From: Brachycybe producta
Taxonomy: Eukaryota > Arthropoda > Diplopoda > Playtdesmida > Andrognathidae
DNA length: 64,000 bases
Assembly (NCBI GenBank): GCA_036925085.1
Contig: JAUPFP010000027.1
Span: forward strand, 186,001 to 250,000
Direction of reading: 5' to 3'
A program made the translations under genes and the position numbers. How positions within the stretch are numbered: the stretch's first letter is position 1; every line of letters starts with the position of its first letter. The notes below the pieces were generated by a model. The model saw nothing but the letters and a program-made list of their open reading frames with translations, was not told where the DNA came from and ran no database searches. Below are positions 1 through 11,908 of this stretch, one piece after another.

Positions 1-544
1 ACGAGGGTTGGAAGTTGAGGCTAGCTTATTAGGAAACGCCAATCCATTACTAGCCACATTGGAGTAGCTAAAGACAGCAATTTGCTCTTGGCGTCAGTCT
101 CTAAAAGGGGCGCCCTTCATATAATTTTATAATAATTAGTAAGGAATTTAGAATTTTGTTTGAATGTTGACGCTAATTTCACATCTGAATTCTAGCCTCA
201 AACCTATAGCTACGCTACAGACTAGCATCCACCTCGAATTCTACTCATTTGAAAGATGGAATCGTTTGAGATGAAACGCACCTCAGTTTTAAAAAAGGGG
301 GCAGAAAATAAGGGCAACAACATGGCGGCGACGGCTGCCCCATAATTCCATCCACCCTCTCTTTCACGAGTCCCTTAAAGTCTAAAACCTCTCAACAACC
401 ACAATGAAACACAATGTCACCAACATAACATGTGTAATAGACATGTATATATTTGAAAACAAATAATAAAAGTCCCCTTTAATAATATGATATATTAAGC
501 TAAATATGTAATTTGCTAAAAAAAAATAATAACGATTTTCTTAC
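1..544 (-). other. Tbx2/3 intron 4 (partial)
   Basis: Intronic sequence downstream of exon 4, cut by the window edge. I see no exon in it. Positions 318-337 hold an AACATGGCGGCGACGG stretch that resembles a YY1-type site; the rest is AT-rich unique sequence. Confidence 0.7.
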
Positions 545-621
545 TTCTTTTCACGTTTTCCGGCTCCGGTGTCTCGAAATCCTTTTGCAAATGGATTGTG
601 GTCGATTTTTAATTGCGTTAT
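545..621 (-). CDS. Tbx2/3: Tbx2/3 exon 4, end of T-box domain
   Basis: 77 bp, residues 271-295 plus two bases (AA) of the next codon. It encodes [19 protein letters not shown] then AGKREK, the C-terminal helix of the T-box that inserts in the minor groove (NPFAKGFRD). Acceptor CATATTTCAG at 622-623; donor GTAAGA at 544; phase 2. Reading through the donor meets a TAA immediately, so splicing is required. His replaces the usual Asn in KIDNNPFAKGF. Any further exons, including the C-terminal repression domain, must lie beyond position 1. Confidence 0.95.
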
Positions 622-647
622 CTGAAATATGACAAAAAATAAAATCT

Positions 648-985
648 TACTTAATGTGATTTTAAAGTGTAAACGCTCCTTAAAACTCTTGATTATTCTG
701 TTATTCAGAAGAACACACTTGAAACTTGAAAGTGTTTTAGAAACTAGAAAGGGTAGCACAGTCCCCTTCAGCTTTTTATGTCAGTTTGAAAATAATCTAA
801 CTTTAAGCAGAACAATAGGTTTTTTTTTTTACAATTAATTTTATGTAAAAAATTTTTTTTAAATATACCAATATGAAAATACTATTAAGTGATATGGCTA
901 CCATTCTAGTTTCTAACAAACTTTCAATTATTTCTTATTATCGCTCATCTGAAACACAGAATAATCAGAAACCTCATTACAAAAA
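648..985. mobile_element. Rep-E1, palindromic MITE next to exon 4
   Basis: Copy of the most abundant family here. Landmarks: TTTTAAAGTGTAAACGCTCC, TGATTATTCTG, GTGTTTTAGAAACTAGAA, the mirrored ATTCTAGTTTCTAA and CACAGAATAATCAG. The two halves are inverted repeats, so the unit folds back. Its edge is about 25 bp upstream of the exon 4 acceptor. Confidence 0.7.
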
Positions 986-1199
986 AGTCATAAAATTGTG
1001 ACAATTATACCTTATAATGTTATTACTTGTGTACAATTATTTTATGACTGTTACGTCATTTTTTACACCAGTCAATGGCAGTCATAATAATATTTTGTAA
1101 ATTGCTATTGTGATTCTTACAAATATCGAAGCTAAATATGACAGTGTTCATTGGATTTCTGTAATGAATCTAATGATAGGGGGCCTACTCCAGAGTTCC

Positions 1200-2130
1200 G
1201 TCAAAAGAGCGAACAAGAGCGAGCGAGCGAGCATTCTCACTCAATAATCGTCTGCATGGTGAATACCGGTTAGCAAGCGAACAAACATTCGCGCTCGTGC
1301 TTGTGTTCAAAAAAGATCGGGTGGATAACGGGGGTTAGGTCTACATCAAAGAAAATCCTTGTTCGTGCATGTTTAGTGCGTGGAATAAAGAGTGCTCGCT
1401 GTAAACGATGGATCAACCGCGAACAAGAACCATATTCATTCCGATATGGACTATAGGACTGGCGATATATTGAAAAAATCGAAATCGGTCCGATATTTAA
1501 AAAAAAATGATTTTTAACGAAATAGTGAAAAATTCGAGACAAATTGAAAAAAATCAAAAAATCGAAAAATTGAAAAAAATCAAAAAATCGAAAAATTGAG
1601 AAAGATTGAAAAATCGAAAAAAATCGAAAAATTGAAAAAAATTGAAAAATCGAAAAAATTTAAAAACTTAAAAAAATCGAGAAAGTTCAAAATATTAAAA
1701 AATCGAAAAGAATCGAAGAAAAGCGGAAAACTGAAAAAACTGAGAAAGATCGAAATATTGAAAAATCAAAAAATTGAAAAACTGAAATAATAAAAAATCG
1801 AGAAAAAATCTAAAACCGGAGAAAATCGACAAAAAAGTAAAAATAAAAAAACAATCGAAATATCGAAAAACCGAGAAAAATCGATATTTTCTTTTTTTTT
1901 TTTTTTTCGCTATTTCCATTTTTTCGTTTTGATTTTTTTTTTTTTTTTTTAGATATTTTGATATACTGTATTGAGTACTGTTTTTTTTTAAATATCGCAC
2001 GATATTTTTAAAAAAAATACCGAAATATCGATATATCAAAAATCTTGCCAGTCCTAGTGAGCATTTCAAGAGAACACGAGCAAACATCAGCGAGCGCGTG
2101 CAAATATTTGCACATCCTCGCTCTTTTGAC
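1200..2130. mobile_element. Composite repeat: outer GTCAAAAGAGCGA TIRs around a hAT-like element
   Basis: Outer termini GTCAAAAGAGCGA (1200-1212) and its complement (2118-2130) enclose GAGCGAGCGAGC-rich arms. Inside, TAGGACTGGC (1454) and its complement GCCAGTCCTA (ending 2056) bound a core made mostly of (AAAAATYG)n simple sequence (about 1500-1900). Either two nested elements or one element with complex ends. No clear target duplications, no coding capacity. Confidence 0.55.
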
Positions 2131-2542
2131 AAAAATACCTAACTTAACAAATCCTAATAAATATTATAAAATACAACGAAAAAGTTGAAATTTATAAGAA
2201 TTTCTTCTTTTTTTTTTTTGACAGCAAAAAAAAAACCCCATCAAGTGAGAATGTCGACATAATAATAATTAATAACTCATAAGATTGAGAAATAATCATC
2301 AAAAGTTATTCTCTCTCTTTGGTTGTTTCTTTTTAACTATCTGTTTTTTTTATTTCCTGAATTATAAAACACTTCTAAAAAAAAAGTGTAATATAAAAAA
2401 TATCTTGATAATAATTTTTTTACAGGGTGTGTTTTTTATTAAGAGAAGAGGAGAGGCTATATATATAAAAGCCATACAGATATATACATTATATATTTTA
2501 AAATGTACAATAAAATTTGAAAGCAGCAATAAAAAGTAAGAT

Positions 2543-2546
<4 letters not shown>

Positions 2547-2576
<30 letters not shown>
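2547..2576. repeat. (AG)n microsatellite
   Basis: 30 bp of AG in intron 3. Confidence 0.95.
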
Positions 2577-2581
<5 letters not shown>

Positions 2582-3534
2582 GTCCCTTTTCTTAGCAAAA
2601 TGTGCAATAGAAGAAGATAGTTAGATATATTTTAAAATACAACATTTTTTTGTTGTTTGTTTGTTGCACGGGGCTATTTGTTTTATTTGTCTGCCTCCCG
2701 CAGTTTTTCTAACCAAAGAAAAGAACCAAAAATGGGGGCATAATTCGTAACCTTAACGCCGCTTGTTGCCAGCAAACAACACCAACAACAAAAAAAAAAA
2801 AACGAAAAAACCTCAACAAACAACAACAACTCAACGCTATCAAGATAGTTTTTTATTCGAATATAAAAACCATCTCAGTCGACTCATCATCAATAATGAA
2901 CAGCGGGAGATTGTCGCCCGTTTCACGGCTTTATATATGAACACGAGGCGACTGAATAAGCGCCAGCAGAATTTGATGAAGAAGAAAGAAAAAACAACTA
3001 CCAAATGAAATAAGTGACAAACTTGAACCACACTGTAAATAAAACGCCAAAAATGTCGTGACATTTCTTTTCAGTTTTCTAGATTGAAGAGAAGAAGTCC
3101 GAGTATACTTTAGAGGTGGGAGCCAACGCCGCTGCCTTTTTTTTCTGCGCCGATTTTTAAGCCCGCGCCATAAGCGCTTATGATTTTCGCTCCCACCAAC
3201 GCCAAGTTCATTTGGCCATCGACTTCTACCTCTTAGTATGTTTGAAAAATATCTTTGGTTAATTTTAGCCTCTTATCCTTATTGCGCGCCACCAGAACCA
3301 TAACGAGTGTATTTTGCGCCCGAGGTAATAATATAATTAGTACCCCCTCCCCCAATAAGTATTACCATTTTAACCATTTTGCGCCCTTATTTCCGTACTT
3401 GAGGCAGGTGTTTCACTCGCTTTGCTCTAGTTACGGTTTTGCACACTACACCTACAGTATATAACTTAACAAGTACGCAATTAAAGCTTGGAGGCTATTT
3501 TTTTTAGTAATTGTAGTGAGGGTTTGGTGGCATT

Positions 3535-3760
3535 CAGTTTGGCGTTTGATCAATTTACTATTAGATCAGCGCCACCATATGAACAGAAAGGCGTCTGAAT
3601 AAGCTCCAAAGATTGAACAAAACGCCAGAACGAATACCGAATTTGGCGATTATTATACTGTAGGGCATTTGCTTAATCTGTTGCTTATTTTGTTTGGCGT
3701 TTGTTCAATTTGGCGCTTATTCAATTATCACTTGTTCAGTTTGGCAATTTCTCATGAACA
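3535..3760. repeat. Rep-D related block
   Basis: Degenerate copies of TTTGGCGTTTGTTCAATTTG and GCGCTTATTCAATT with an ATTAGATCAGCGCCACC motif at 3569-3585. Confidence 0.65.
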
Positions 3761-4849
3761 CCCATAGGAAGACCTCAATACACCTTCCATTTTGAATAAG
3801 CATAACTTTCAAACCAGACAACTCTATAACAGAAATGAAGACAAAGTTGTCTTGCTACCATACTATAATAACGTTCTGGCATTTGGCCTTTTCCTGGTTT
3901 ACGTGAAAGACATGTTTGAATTTGCATTGTCAACTGGCAACACCAGTTAGCAATTAAGTAAAACAACCAGCAACTAAATTCGTGCCAATTTGTCAATTGG
4001 CTTTTTCAAAAAAAAAAAAAATTCTGTATATTTCTCAAAATGAAGCTTGGTCATCAAAACGTCCATCTTTTTTTATAGTGATAGCGACTAGAAGATACCA
4101 ACTGATAACCCTAACCACTATACTATAGAGATCGCCATCTGATTCCAATCAAATCAAATCTCTTTTGAGCTCTCCAACATCCATATTGCACCTCCTCATG
4201 TCAATTACTCACTGACTTTTTCCCTTCCATTTTCAACCCTCCTCACCAAAAGTGCGCCACCAAAATACAAAATCTTAACTCCCTCCTCCTCCTCCTCCTT
4301 TTTTTTTTGCCAATGCCATTAATGGCGATTGAAATGATTAAAATCTCAGCAGGGATCAAAAAGTTTGGCCAAGAAGATTCAATAAAAACTGCCTTTCAAC
4401 TATAGTAAAAATGTTACTTTTTAGTATTGGCTTTTAAGTTTCAAAAGTTAAAAGGAGGACCAAAAACACAAGTACACTGTTTTGTAATTTAACAACCACG
4501 GACACGGGGTGTGTCAAAAAGTTTAACTGCGATTAACATGTTCTCCTCGGCTACCAAAAAAAAAACAATACCATAAAATGACACGAAATTAGTTTTTTTA
4601 TGACAATTATGAGGACATCATTTTATTCTTGTCTTGAGCTTCAGAATTCTGAAGAGTTGGCCAATGTTGCAAAAAAATACATAAGGCTCATTTAATGTTG
4701 GCCCTAAAATCACTGCCTCAGATGACAGATTCAGTGATTGTTGGGTTCATCGAGCACAGCCCAATAGTGAGACCAATGGCCAAACATTAAGGTTGACTAA
4801 ATCATTAGACCCAACATGTTTACATAATCGCCAATGAAGCGTTTGTATT

Positions 4850-4925
4850 ACGTTTGATTCTTTGTTAGCGCGCTTGCCTGGGTTGGATCTCAGTAATGAC
4901 CATTGTGATTAGATTTTTTTTAAAA
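4850..4925 (+). repeat. Possible tRNA-derived SINE fragment
   Basis: GTTAGCGCGCTTGCCTGGGTTGGATCTCAG compresses an A-box-proximal GGTTAGCGCGCT-like segment and a B-box-like GGTTGGATCTC, as in decayed tRNA-type SINEs (motifs at 4866-4895). The cloverleaf is not complete, so it is not a tRNA gene. Confidence 0.3.
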
Positions 4926-5967
4926 AAACGAACATTTTGATCTACCCTCGCCTTGAAAAACTTTCTTCTTGCATTTTCAATTGAAAAAAAAATATATATA
5001 TTCCAACTTTTTGGTTAACTTGTCATAAAAATCCAAAGTTGAGGACATCCGGAATATTTCACAATGTATCTTAATAAATTGTATACGGCCCACATTTCTT
5101 ATTCACTTGTATAGAATTTAACATATTTGATTTGGTATCTGACCACAAGAAGCCTCTCTCTCACACCAAAATTACAGTCCATGGGTTTCCTATTTTATCC
5201 CACACAACTAAGATGACACACCCATACCCCCAACACTCCACACCCCCCAAAAAAATTCAAAAAAAAAGGGGGGTAATATATGGAGTGGGGTAAGGGGTAT
5301 TTTACTCTTTTAGCAGATAAAATGGAGTAATATAGATTTTTTTGGTTGATATTTTAGTTGAGAAAAATGGAGGGGGGGGGGGGGGGGAGATTTTGTGCAA
5401 TAATAAATCCTGAAAATGATTTGAAAAAATAAAAACTGACCAGTCCACACACTGTTGTCCATTCCACCAACATATATACATTTAAGTAGCCTTTTACAGA
5501 AAAATAGTATAAGCAAAATAAAAAAAATGGCCATGTTGTGTGGATGATTAAAGGTTATGAGAGGAGGAGGAGGAGGGGGGGGGGGGGAAGATATAACAAA
5601 AAATCAGTGGGGGGTTTTCAAATTGTGACCACATACTAAACGAGAGGGGGGTGGGGTCTCTATAGGGCCGATACCCTCCCCCCTTCCTTCAACCTAGACA
5701 TATATATGAAGGAGGAGAACAAAGGGGGAAAAGTGGAAATTGTGGGTAAAATTAGGCAATCGAAAATGGAGAAATAAAAAATCTCTTATCTATAATTTAC
5801 AATTTTATAACAGCATATATTATATTTGATTTTGTCTTCTTCTTTTATTCTTTTTCAACATTTTTTTTGTTGTCATTATGAAAAAAGGTTAAGAAAATAA
5901 ATTCCAAATTCAAGAATATATAGATTTATTATAAAAATTGACATCCAGAATAAAAAAAATACACTAA

Positions 5968-6266
5968 TGCCTTGTACACAACACATGAGTTAAATGAATT
6001 CAAATTAAATGTGTTTAGGTGAATTATACGGAATCCAGTTAAGGACATGAACCGAATAAAAATTGACTTCATTATTAATATTTTAAATTGAAATACTAAA
6101 TCAATAGTTTATATATTATATATTTAAGTATTAACTCAATATTTTCAGATTAATCAACTGAATAAATTGAATTCGATAGATTTGTTTGCTTGCCCTTCAC
6201 GGGGCTCTGTAGAACACGTTTATTGCTTTTAAATGCATTTAAATTATCCGGTGTGTTCTATAGGTA
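5968..6266 (+). mobile_element. Rep-A1, PIF/Harbinger-like MITE
   Basis: About 299 bp, begins TGCCTTGTACAC and ends TATAGGTA, flanked on both sides by TAA (5965-5967 and 6267-6269). The terminal inverted repeat consensus of the family is TACCTNGTACACAC. Internal landmarks shared by all copies: GGAATCCAGTTAAGGACATG and CTCTGTAGAACACGTTTA. No ORF, hence non-autonomous. The class call rests on the 3-bp TWA target duplication. Confidence 0.8.
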
Positions 6267-6509
6267 TAACAGAGAATGTGGTGTTCAATTTCTAAGCTGT
6301 GTTTGAAAAACGGTTCGAATATAGCTTTGTTTCATTTAAAAAAAAATAATCACAAATGTTTTGTATACATCGATAATTATATTTTGTCCTAAATAGCGTC
6401 TCATACATACATAGATGCCAGTCTAGGCATTTTGAAAGCGCTTAGCAACTGAACGCATTCAGTGACAACTGGGTTGTTATGGAATCGTCTCCATATCACA
6501 TGATATCCG

Positions 6510-6960
6510 ACTAAATTAAGCGCCAATTTTACCAAACACTACAAAACTGAATAAGCGCCAAATTCAACAAACGCCATTCAGAAGAATGTTTGCAGTAATT
6601 GCCTACAAACAAGGGGCAAAATGGTAGCGAACACGGGGGTGGCGGAAGCGCTGATTAGACAGGTAATTAGAAATCGGGACGAACTTCAGTTGGCTCCGCC
6701 CTTTTTTTATGACGACCGGCAACTTCTATTGGTTTGTTGTGTGGTTTGACGTTTCAAAAGGGCGGAGCATGTGACGTCAGACTACATAACCAACCAATTA
6801 GAAGTTGTGTTCGTCATAAAAAAGGGCGGAGCCAACTTCAGTTCGTCCCGATTTCTAATTGCCTATGATGATAAGTGCCAAACTGAGCCAAAGTCAAAAT
6901 AAACGCAAAAACTAAATAAGTGCCAAATTGAATGCAAAACTGAACAACTGCTAAAAAAAT
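6510..6960. repeat. Rep-D block split by Rep-B1
   Basis: GAATAAGCGCCAAATTCAAC near 6550 and AATAAGTGCCAAATTGAATG near 6915 flank the Rep-B1 foldback, whose insertion separates them. Confidence 0.6.
6660..6865 (+). mobile_element. Rep-B1, foldback MITE
   Basis: About 206 bp with terminal inverted repeats of about 50 bp (AATTAGAAATCGGGACGAAC at one end, its complement at the other, continuing through GGCTCCGCCCTTTTTTATGA). The inner part contains a second inverted pair around GACGTTTCAAAAGGGCGGAG. Rep-D sequence flanks both sides, so it is inserted in Rep-D. Class uncertain, no ORF. Confidence 0.8.
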
Positions 6961-7201
6961 TATGGCGTTTTTTTATTTATAAATTTTGGCTTTTACCTAA
7001 TTAAATATATTTAGGATTTATATGTAATTAACTGAAGGCACTCAACAAACCATGTTTAATTTGAATTCATTTAGCTCAAGCGTATAGCTAGCTAGCTATA
7101 GCAAGCAGCCAAGCTAATAAGGGGTTTTCTTTTCTTTCAAAAGTGAACATAAGACATAAATATTAATTATTATTCTTATTTTTTCTTATGGTTACGCTTA
7201 C

Positions 7202-7348
7202 CTTTTCGTTTTGATACGCAGTGACCGCAATGAATTCCGTCTCTTTGAAGACGTAAGTACGAAACGTACTGTAGGGTAACTTCAAAATATCATTCGCACG
7301 AACCAAATGGAAGCGAGGTTGATATTTGTGCATTGAGTTTAAAATAGT
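7202..7348 (-). CDS. Tbx2/3: Tbx2/3 exon 3, T-box DNA-binding domain
   Basis: 147 bp, 49 whole codons, residues 222-270. It is too short to appear as a stand-alone ORF and was found by looking for the segment that must follow HGF. It encodes [20 protein letters not shown], then [19 protein letters not shown], then [10 protein letters not shown]. This part of the T-box includes the DNA-contact region around the FIAVTAYQN motif. Acceptor AATTTTTAG at 7349-7350, donor GTAAGC at 7201; both flanking introns are phase 0. The TYVFKETEF and QNEK residues match protostome (insect omb-like) proteins as I recall them, rather than vertebrate TYLFPETEF and QNDK. Confidence 0.97.
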
Positions 7349-7824
7349 CTAAAAATTTCAACATAAAAATCAAATTAAATATTAAAAAAGTCAATTGGTC
7401 ATTTTTTTAGAACATGCAAAACGAATATCTATCAAGCAAAAGTTCATCATCATTCATTCATTTTGTAAAATAAAAACTCAAATCTTAATTAAATCTTGTT
7501 TAATTATTTTATATTAAAATTCATCCAAAAATACCTTTCACCTAACCACCCACTCTCCCTCCTGGGTCCCTCCCTTCCACCCACAAGAGAATAATTTAAT
7601 AATTAAATTATACAAGACGTTACACCTAATAAAGTTGTCTCATTAAAATTAAAAACACCTAATTAAGAAAACCTCATTATTAAAGAGAGAAAGAGAGAGA
7701 GATAATATTTTTCAATTCCCCAAGTTTTATTATCTAATTTCTCAGAATTACTTGCGTCATACTTATGAAGCACGTACAGTCGCCGCACTGTTAACTTAAA
7801 GCTCGTGACGTCAGAAAAGGCTTA

Positions 7825-8134
7825 TACCTATAGTACACACATGATAATTTAAATGCAGTTTAAATAATAACCGTGTACTACAGAGCCCTGTGAAGGGCGA
7901 ATAATCAATATTGTCGAATTCAATTTATTCAGTTAATTAATCTGAAAAGATTGAGATTAATACTTAAATATAATTTATATAAACTTGACAAAATATTGAT
8001 TTAAGTATTTCAATTTTAAAAATATTAATAATTAAAGTAAATTTTTATTTGGTTCATGTCCTTAACTGGATTCCGTATAATTCACCTAAACACATTTAAT
8101 TTGAATTCATTTAACTCATGTGTGAGTACAAGGT
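7825..8134 (-). mobile_element. Rep-A2, PIF/Harbinger-like MITE
   Basis: Reverse-oriented copy of Rep-A, starting TACCTATAGTACACACATGA and ending GAGTACAAGGT, flanked by TTA (7822-7824 and 8135-8137). It has small indels relative to the other copies. Confidence 0.8.
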
Positions 8135-8663
8135 TTAAAATCGCCTCAAACTGTTGAGAACATTTCTGATAACTTATTGTGTTTTTATCAGACAAAATAA
8201 CGAAATTTGAATCAACCTCCTCTGACGTCACAAGCTTCATGTTTTTTAAGTAATTTTTTTTTGTTTGGAACTTTTATTTTGATTGAACATCAATCATAAT
8301 TGAACACGCAATGAATTTGTGTATTTTATAAAAAAAATCTCTTTATTTTCTATAAACCTATTAATATTAAATGGTAAAAATAAACTGTAATAAGATAGCT
8401 AACAGTTTTTTTTTTTTAATATTCACTAATCCTTTTTTTTTACCTGATAAGGTGATACTCCATGTTTAAGACTCAAATTCAAGAGAAAAAAAAATGGCAC
8501 ACTTGAACTTCAACTTGAACCGTCTGAACAGGGATTTCAACATAGAAAAAACCCTGTTAACATGGGGCAAGAGGGGGCACTTGCTCCCTACCCTTTGAGA
8601 AAAAAAATATCTAATTTTTTTACCTACTACTGTTTGGTTTTTTAACCAGTTTCTTCGCACTAA

Positions 8664-8973
8664 TACCTGGTACACACACCTGATAATTTAAATGCATTTA
8701 AATATTAAACACGTTCTACAGAGCCCCGTGAAGGACAAACAAACAATATATGTCGAATTCAATTTATTCAGTTAATAATCTGAAAATATTGAGTTAATAC
8801 TTAAAATATAATTAGATAAACTATTGACAAAATATTGATTTAGTATTTCAATTTAAAATATTAATAATAAAGTCAATTTTTATTTGGTTCATGTCCTTAA
8901 CTGGATTCCGTATAAATCACCTAAACATATTTAATTTGAATTCATTTAACTGCATGACTGTGTGTACAAGGTA
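8664..8973 (-). mobile_element. Rep-A3, PIF/Harbinger-like MITE
   Basis: Reverse-oriented copy with the clearest ends, TACCTGGTACACACACC and GTGTACAAGGTA, flanked by exact TAA duplications (8661-8663, 8974-8976). Confidence 0.85.
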
Positions 8974-10065
8974 TAAGGCACTAAAGCACTAAAGATCCAC
9001 TAAGTGGAACTCAGAAATTTTAACTTGAAAAAACCTCGATGAAAAATACCCAAGTTGTTCTTAATTTCCTGTTTTGCATTTTTCAAGCACTTACTAAAAA
9101 TTTAACCTTGACCATTGTGTTTTGCTCCCTCTTGCAAAAATCTCTACATGTTAATACAGATTTGTTTCTATAGAAAAACCTCTTCAGAGAATTTAAGAGT
9201 TTAAGTGTTAATTTAAACATTCTTCTTAAATTTGGACCTAAACAAGGGGGGCAGGAGAATAGCAAAATAATTCAAGAATGAATTGTTAAAATTGATAAAA
9301 ACCTTCCATTTCTATCAGACTAAATGAATACAATTCCTCAACCCCTCTGACGTCATAAGTTTCTTCCTAACGATGAGGCAGGTATATAATATCTTAACTT
9401 AAAGACGTTTTTTTTCTACTTCAGCTCACAAGGTACCCATATACACAATAATAATAAGCCTATATAAGAAATAATAATAAAAAGACCTTGAAGCATTGCC
9501 AAAGATGGTGGTAAAGATACGTTTCTAATGTGTAGTTTATGGTAGAAAACGTTCTGAGCATTTTTGTTCCAACAGCGAAAACGCTCACATTAAAAAAAAA
9601 CCCCAAAACTAGAAACACCATAAAGAGTGTCTCACAGAGGAAACAATTCATACTTTAAAAAAAAACTTGGCTAATTAGAAACTTCAAAGTTTGCCATCAA
9701 ATTGGCTTTTCTATTTTTTCTTAATATACATTTAACTATATTTATATTATAGTTTGAGCTGCCAAACACCTTTTTTTCTGTTCTTAAAAAACAATAATAA
9801 CTATTATACAATTATATAGTTGGCTGAATTTCAGTACCAAAAAAAAAAAGCGTGGTTAAGAGTATGGTCCATAAATTCAAATTAGAAGAAAAGCCGAGAT
9901 TAAGTGTTAATTTTCCAGAACAACTATACAGTATACATGTATGTAGTTAGTTATAACTAACTATTCATCCACCTGAAGGTTATCTACTTAACTAACCTCC
10001 AAAATTAGAAGTAGAAAAAAATCAATTGTTTCATTTTAATTTTCTTTGATGATTACTAATAATTA

Positions 10066-10910
10066 CAGCTCGGATTTTTATGCAATATCAACCCAAATGT
10101 TTCTCAATGTGTGGCCCAAGTGCCAATTGTGAAGTAATCATCATCATCATCATTATATCTAGTACACACCTTATAATTTAAATGCATTTAAATAGTAAAC
10201 GTGTTCTACAGAGCCCTGTGAAGGGCAAACAAACAATATGTCGAATGCAATTTATTCAGTTAATTAATCTGAAAATATTGAGTTAATACTTAAATATAAT
10301 TAGATAAACTATTGACATTAAAATATTGATTTAGTATATCAATTTTAAAATATTAATAATAAAGTCAATTTTTATTTGGTGTTCATGTCCTTAACTGGAT
10401 TCCTTATAATTCACCTAAACACATTTAATTTGAATTCATTTAACTCCTTGCTATACAAGGTATTAGAGCAAACTGCAATTATACTTTTTTCTAATCAAAA
10501 ATGGCTAGTTAAAGGCTAGATGTCTGGCTACTATCAGTTGTCAACTAGAGTTCTAGCCTCTAATCACTGTTTTAATTAATTGAAAGAAAAAAACCATAAT
10601 TGTTGGTTGACCTAAACAGAATTGCTATTTCACAATTAGCCCTTGAACCCACACATTGAGAAATATTTGTTTGATAGTGCATAAAGGCCAGTTAGAGGCT
10701 AGATGTCTGGTTACTATCAGTTATCAACCAGAGAGTTCTAGCCTCTAACCAGTGTTTTTGATTGAGAAAAATCATAACTGTTGGTTGATCTAAATGGGCT
10801 TGTAACTTCACAATTGGTCCTTGGGGCCAAAGATTGGCTTGATTTTGCATAAATAAAAAAAGATATAGACCTACTGAGTTGAATTGAATTAAATTAGCCC
10901 TTATTGTCAA
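10066..10910 (+). mobile_element. Rep-C1, partly duplicated hAT-like MITE interrupted by Rep-A4
   Basis: Left end CAGCTCGGATTTTTATGC at 10066, then Rep-A4 at 10156-10462, then the Rep-C interior resumes (TAGAGCAACTGCAATT). The central hairpin block (GTTAGAGGCTAGATGTCTGG ... TTCTAGCCTCTAACC) occurs twice, near 10510-10570 and 10690-10755, so the interior is duplicated in tandem. Confidence 0.75.
10156..10462 (-). mobile_element. Rep-A4, PIF/Harbinger-like MITE nested in Rep-C
   Basis: Starts TATCTAGTACACACC, ends CTATACAAGGTA, flanked by TTA on both sides. The flanks rejoin as the Rep-C sequence CATCATTAGAGCAACTGC seen uninterrupted at other Rep-C copies (for example 62030), so the insertion site and the TTA duplication are confirmed by an empty paralogous site. 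Confidence 0.9.
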
Positions 10911-11908
10911 TTTTGTTTTGTGCAATCTACACAACGAATTTACTAAATATAACAATCATTCTTTCATTGTGTTTTCAATGACCGTTTTTTTTTCTATTTT
11001 CTAATCAATATGCCAATAAGGTAGGATATTGCACGTTAGTAGCTTATAACAACAATATACTGTATGGTCGTTTATTATTATTATTATTATTTTGTATTAA
11101 AAGAAAACCTCTAAACTTCTGAATTACGACCACACACAGATATATATTACAACCTAGAAAATTATAATAATAAATACGTTTGAAGACTCGCATAGTTAAA
11201 TAAATTGACGCCGGAAATAATAATGTACAACAAAACTGGTCATTTCACTCAAATTCGTTCAGAAAATAAAAAAAAATTGCATAAATATATATGAATATAT
11301 ATAGAAGGACCCTGAAGAAAAAATTCTAATAATTGGTTGACAATTTTTTTTAATAGAAACCGCACGCAAAATATTTACGGTTAAAAAAAAAGCATTCAAT
11401 TTTTTGATAAAAAAAAAATATACTTGAAATCAACCATTAAAAACGTTTTCTGACTTTTCTCCTTTTATTTAACATAAAAAGAAGAAGAAAAAGACCACCC
11501 AAAAAAAAAAAAAAGAAGATAATTTCCTCGTTGTGTTTTTCCAAACAAACAATTGCCAAAAATTTGACAAAAGTAACAACAAAAAAAAACGCAAAATATC
11601 TAAGAAAATAATCTAATATGTCGTGTTTTATTCATGCTGAAAAAAAAAATTATTCATTTCTATACATAAATATTATTTTAGAAAATGCATTCAATTTTTT
11701 TTAAAGAAAATTATGTATGTTTCACAATGTTTATTTCGCATGAATGCAATATATATTTAATTCTCATTATTTTATTTAAAAAAAAAGCTATCATCTCAAC
11801 ATCATGAATGAATTTTCCGCTATAATATAGTCAATAGCTAATAATGATATTAATAAGATGGGTGGACGACAAAGTAATTTTTTTTAAAAATGATCTTTTT
11901 TCAAGGTA

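Larger units (their letters stand above)
622..7201 (-). other. Tbx2/3 intron 3
   Basis: About 6.6 kb, phase 0, GT-AG. Contents from low to high coordinate: a Rep-E copy (648-985), a composite hAT-like element with a simple-sequence core (1200-2130), a (GA)n tract, D-type minisatellite pieces (3535-3760), a possible SINE fragment (4850-4925), poly-G tracts near 5370 and 5575, a Rep-A copy (5968-6266) and Rep-D with an inserted Rep-B (6510-6960). Between these the sequence is AT-rich with no coding signal I can support, including the short ORF at 3775-3996, whose translation resembles no family I know. Confidence 0.85.

Noticed and set aside
3775-3996. 73-residue ORF on the minus strand with many Cys/Trp
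   Set aside because: No recognisable domain, lies in intron 3, no supporting start or splice context.
4066-4145. tRNA-like string on the minus strand (TAGTATAGTGGTTAGGGTT)
   Set aside because: A-box-like sequence only; no B box, acceptor stem or anticodon arm can be formed.
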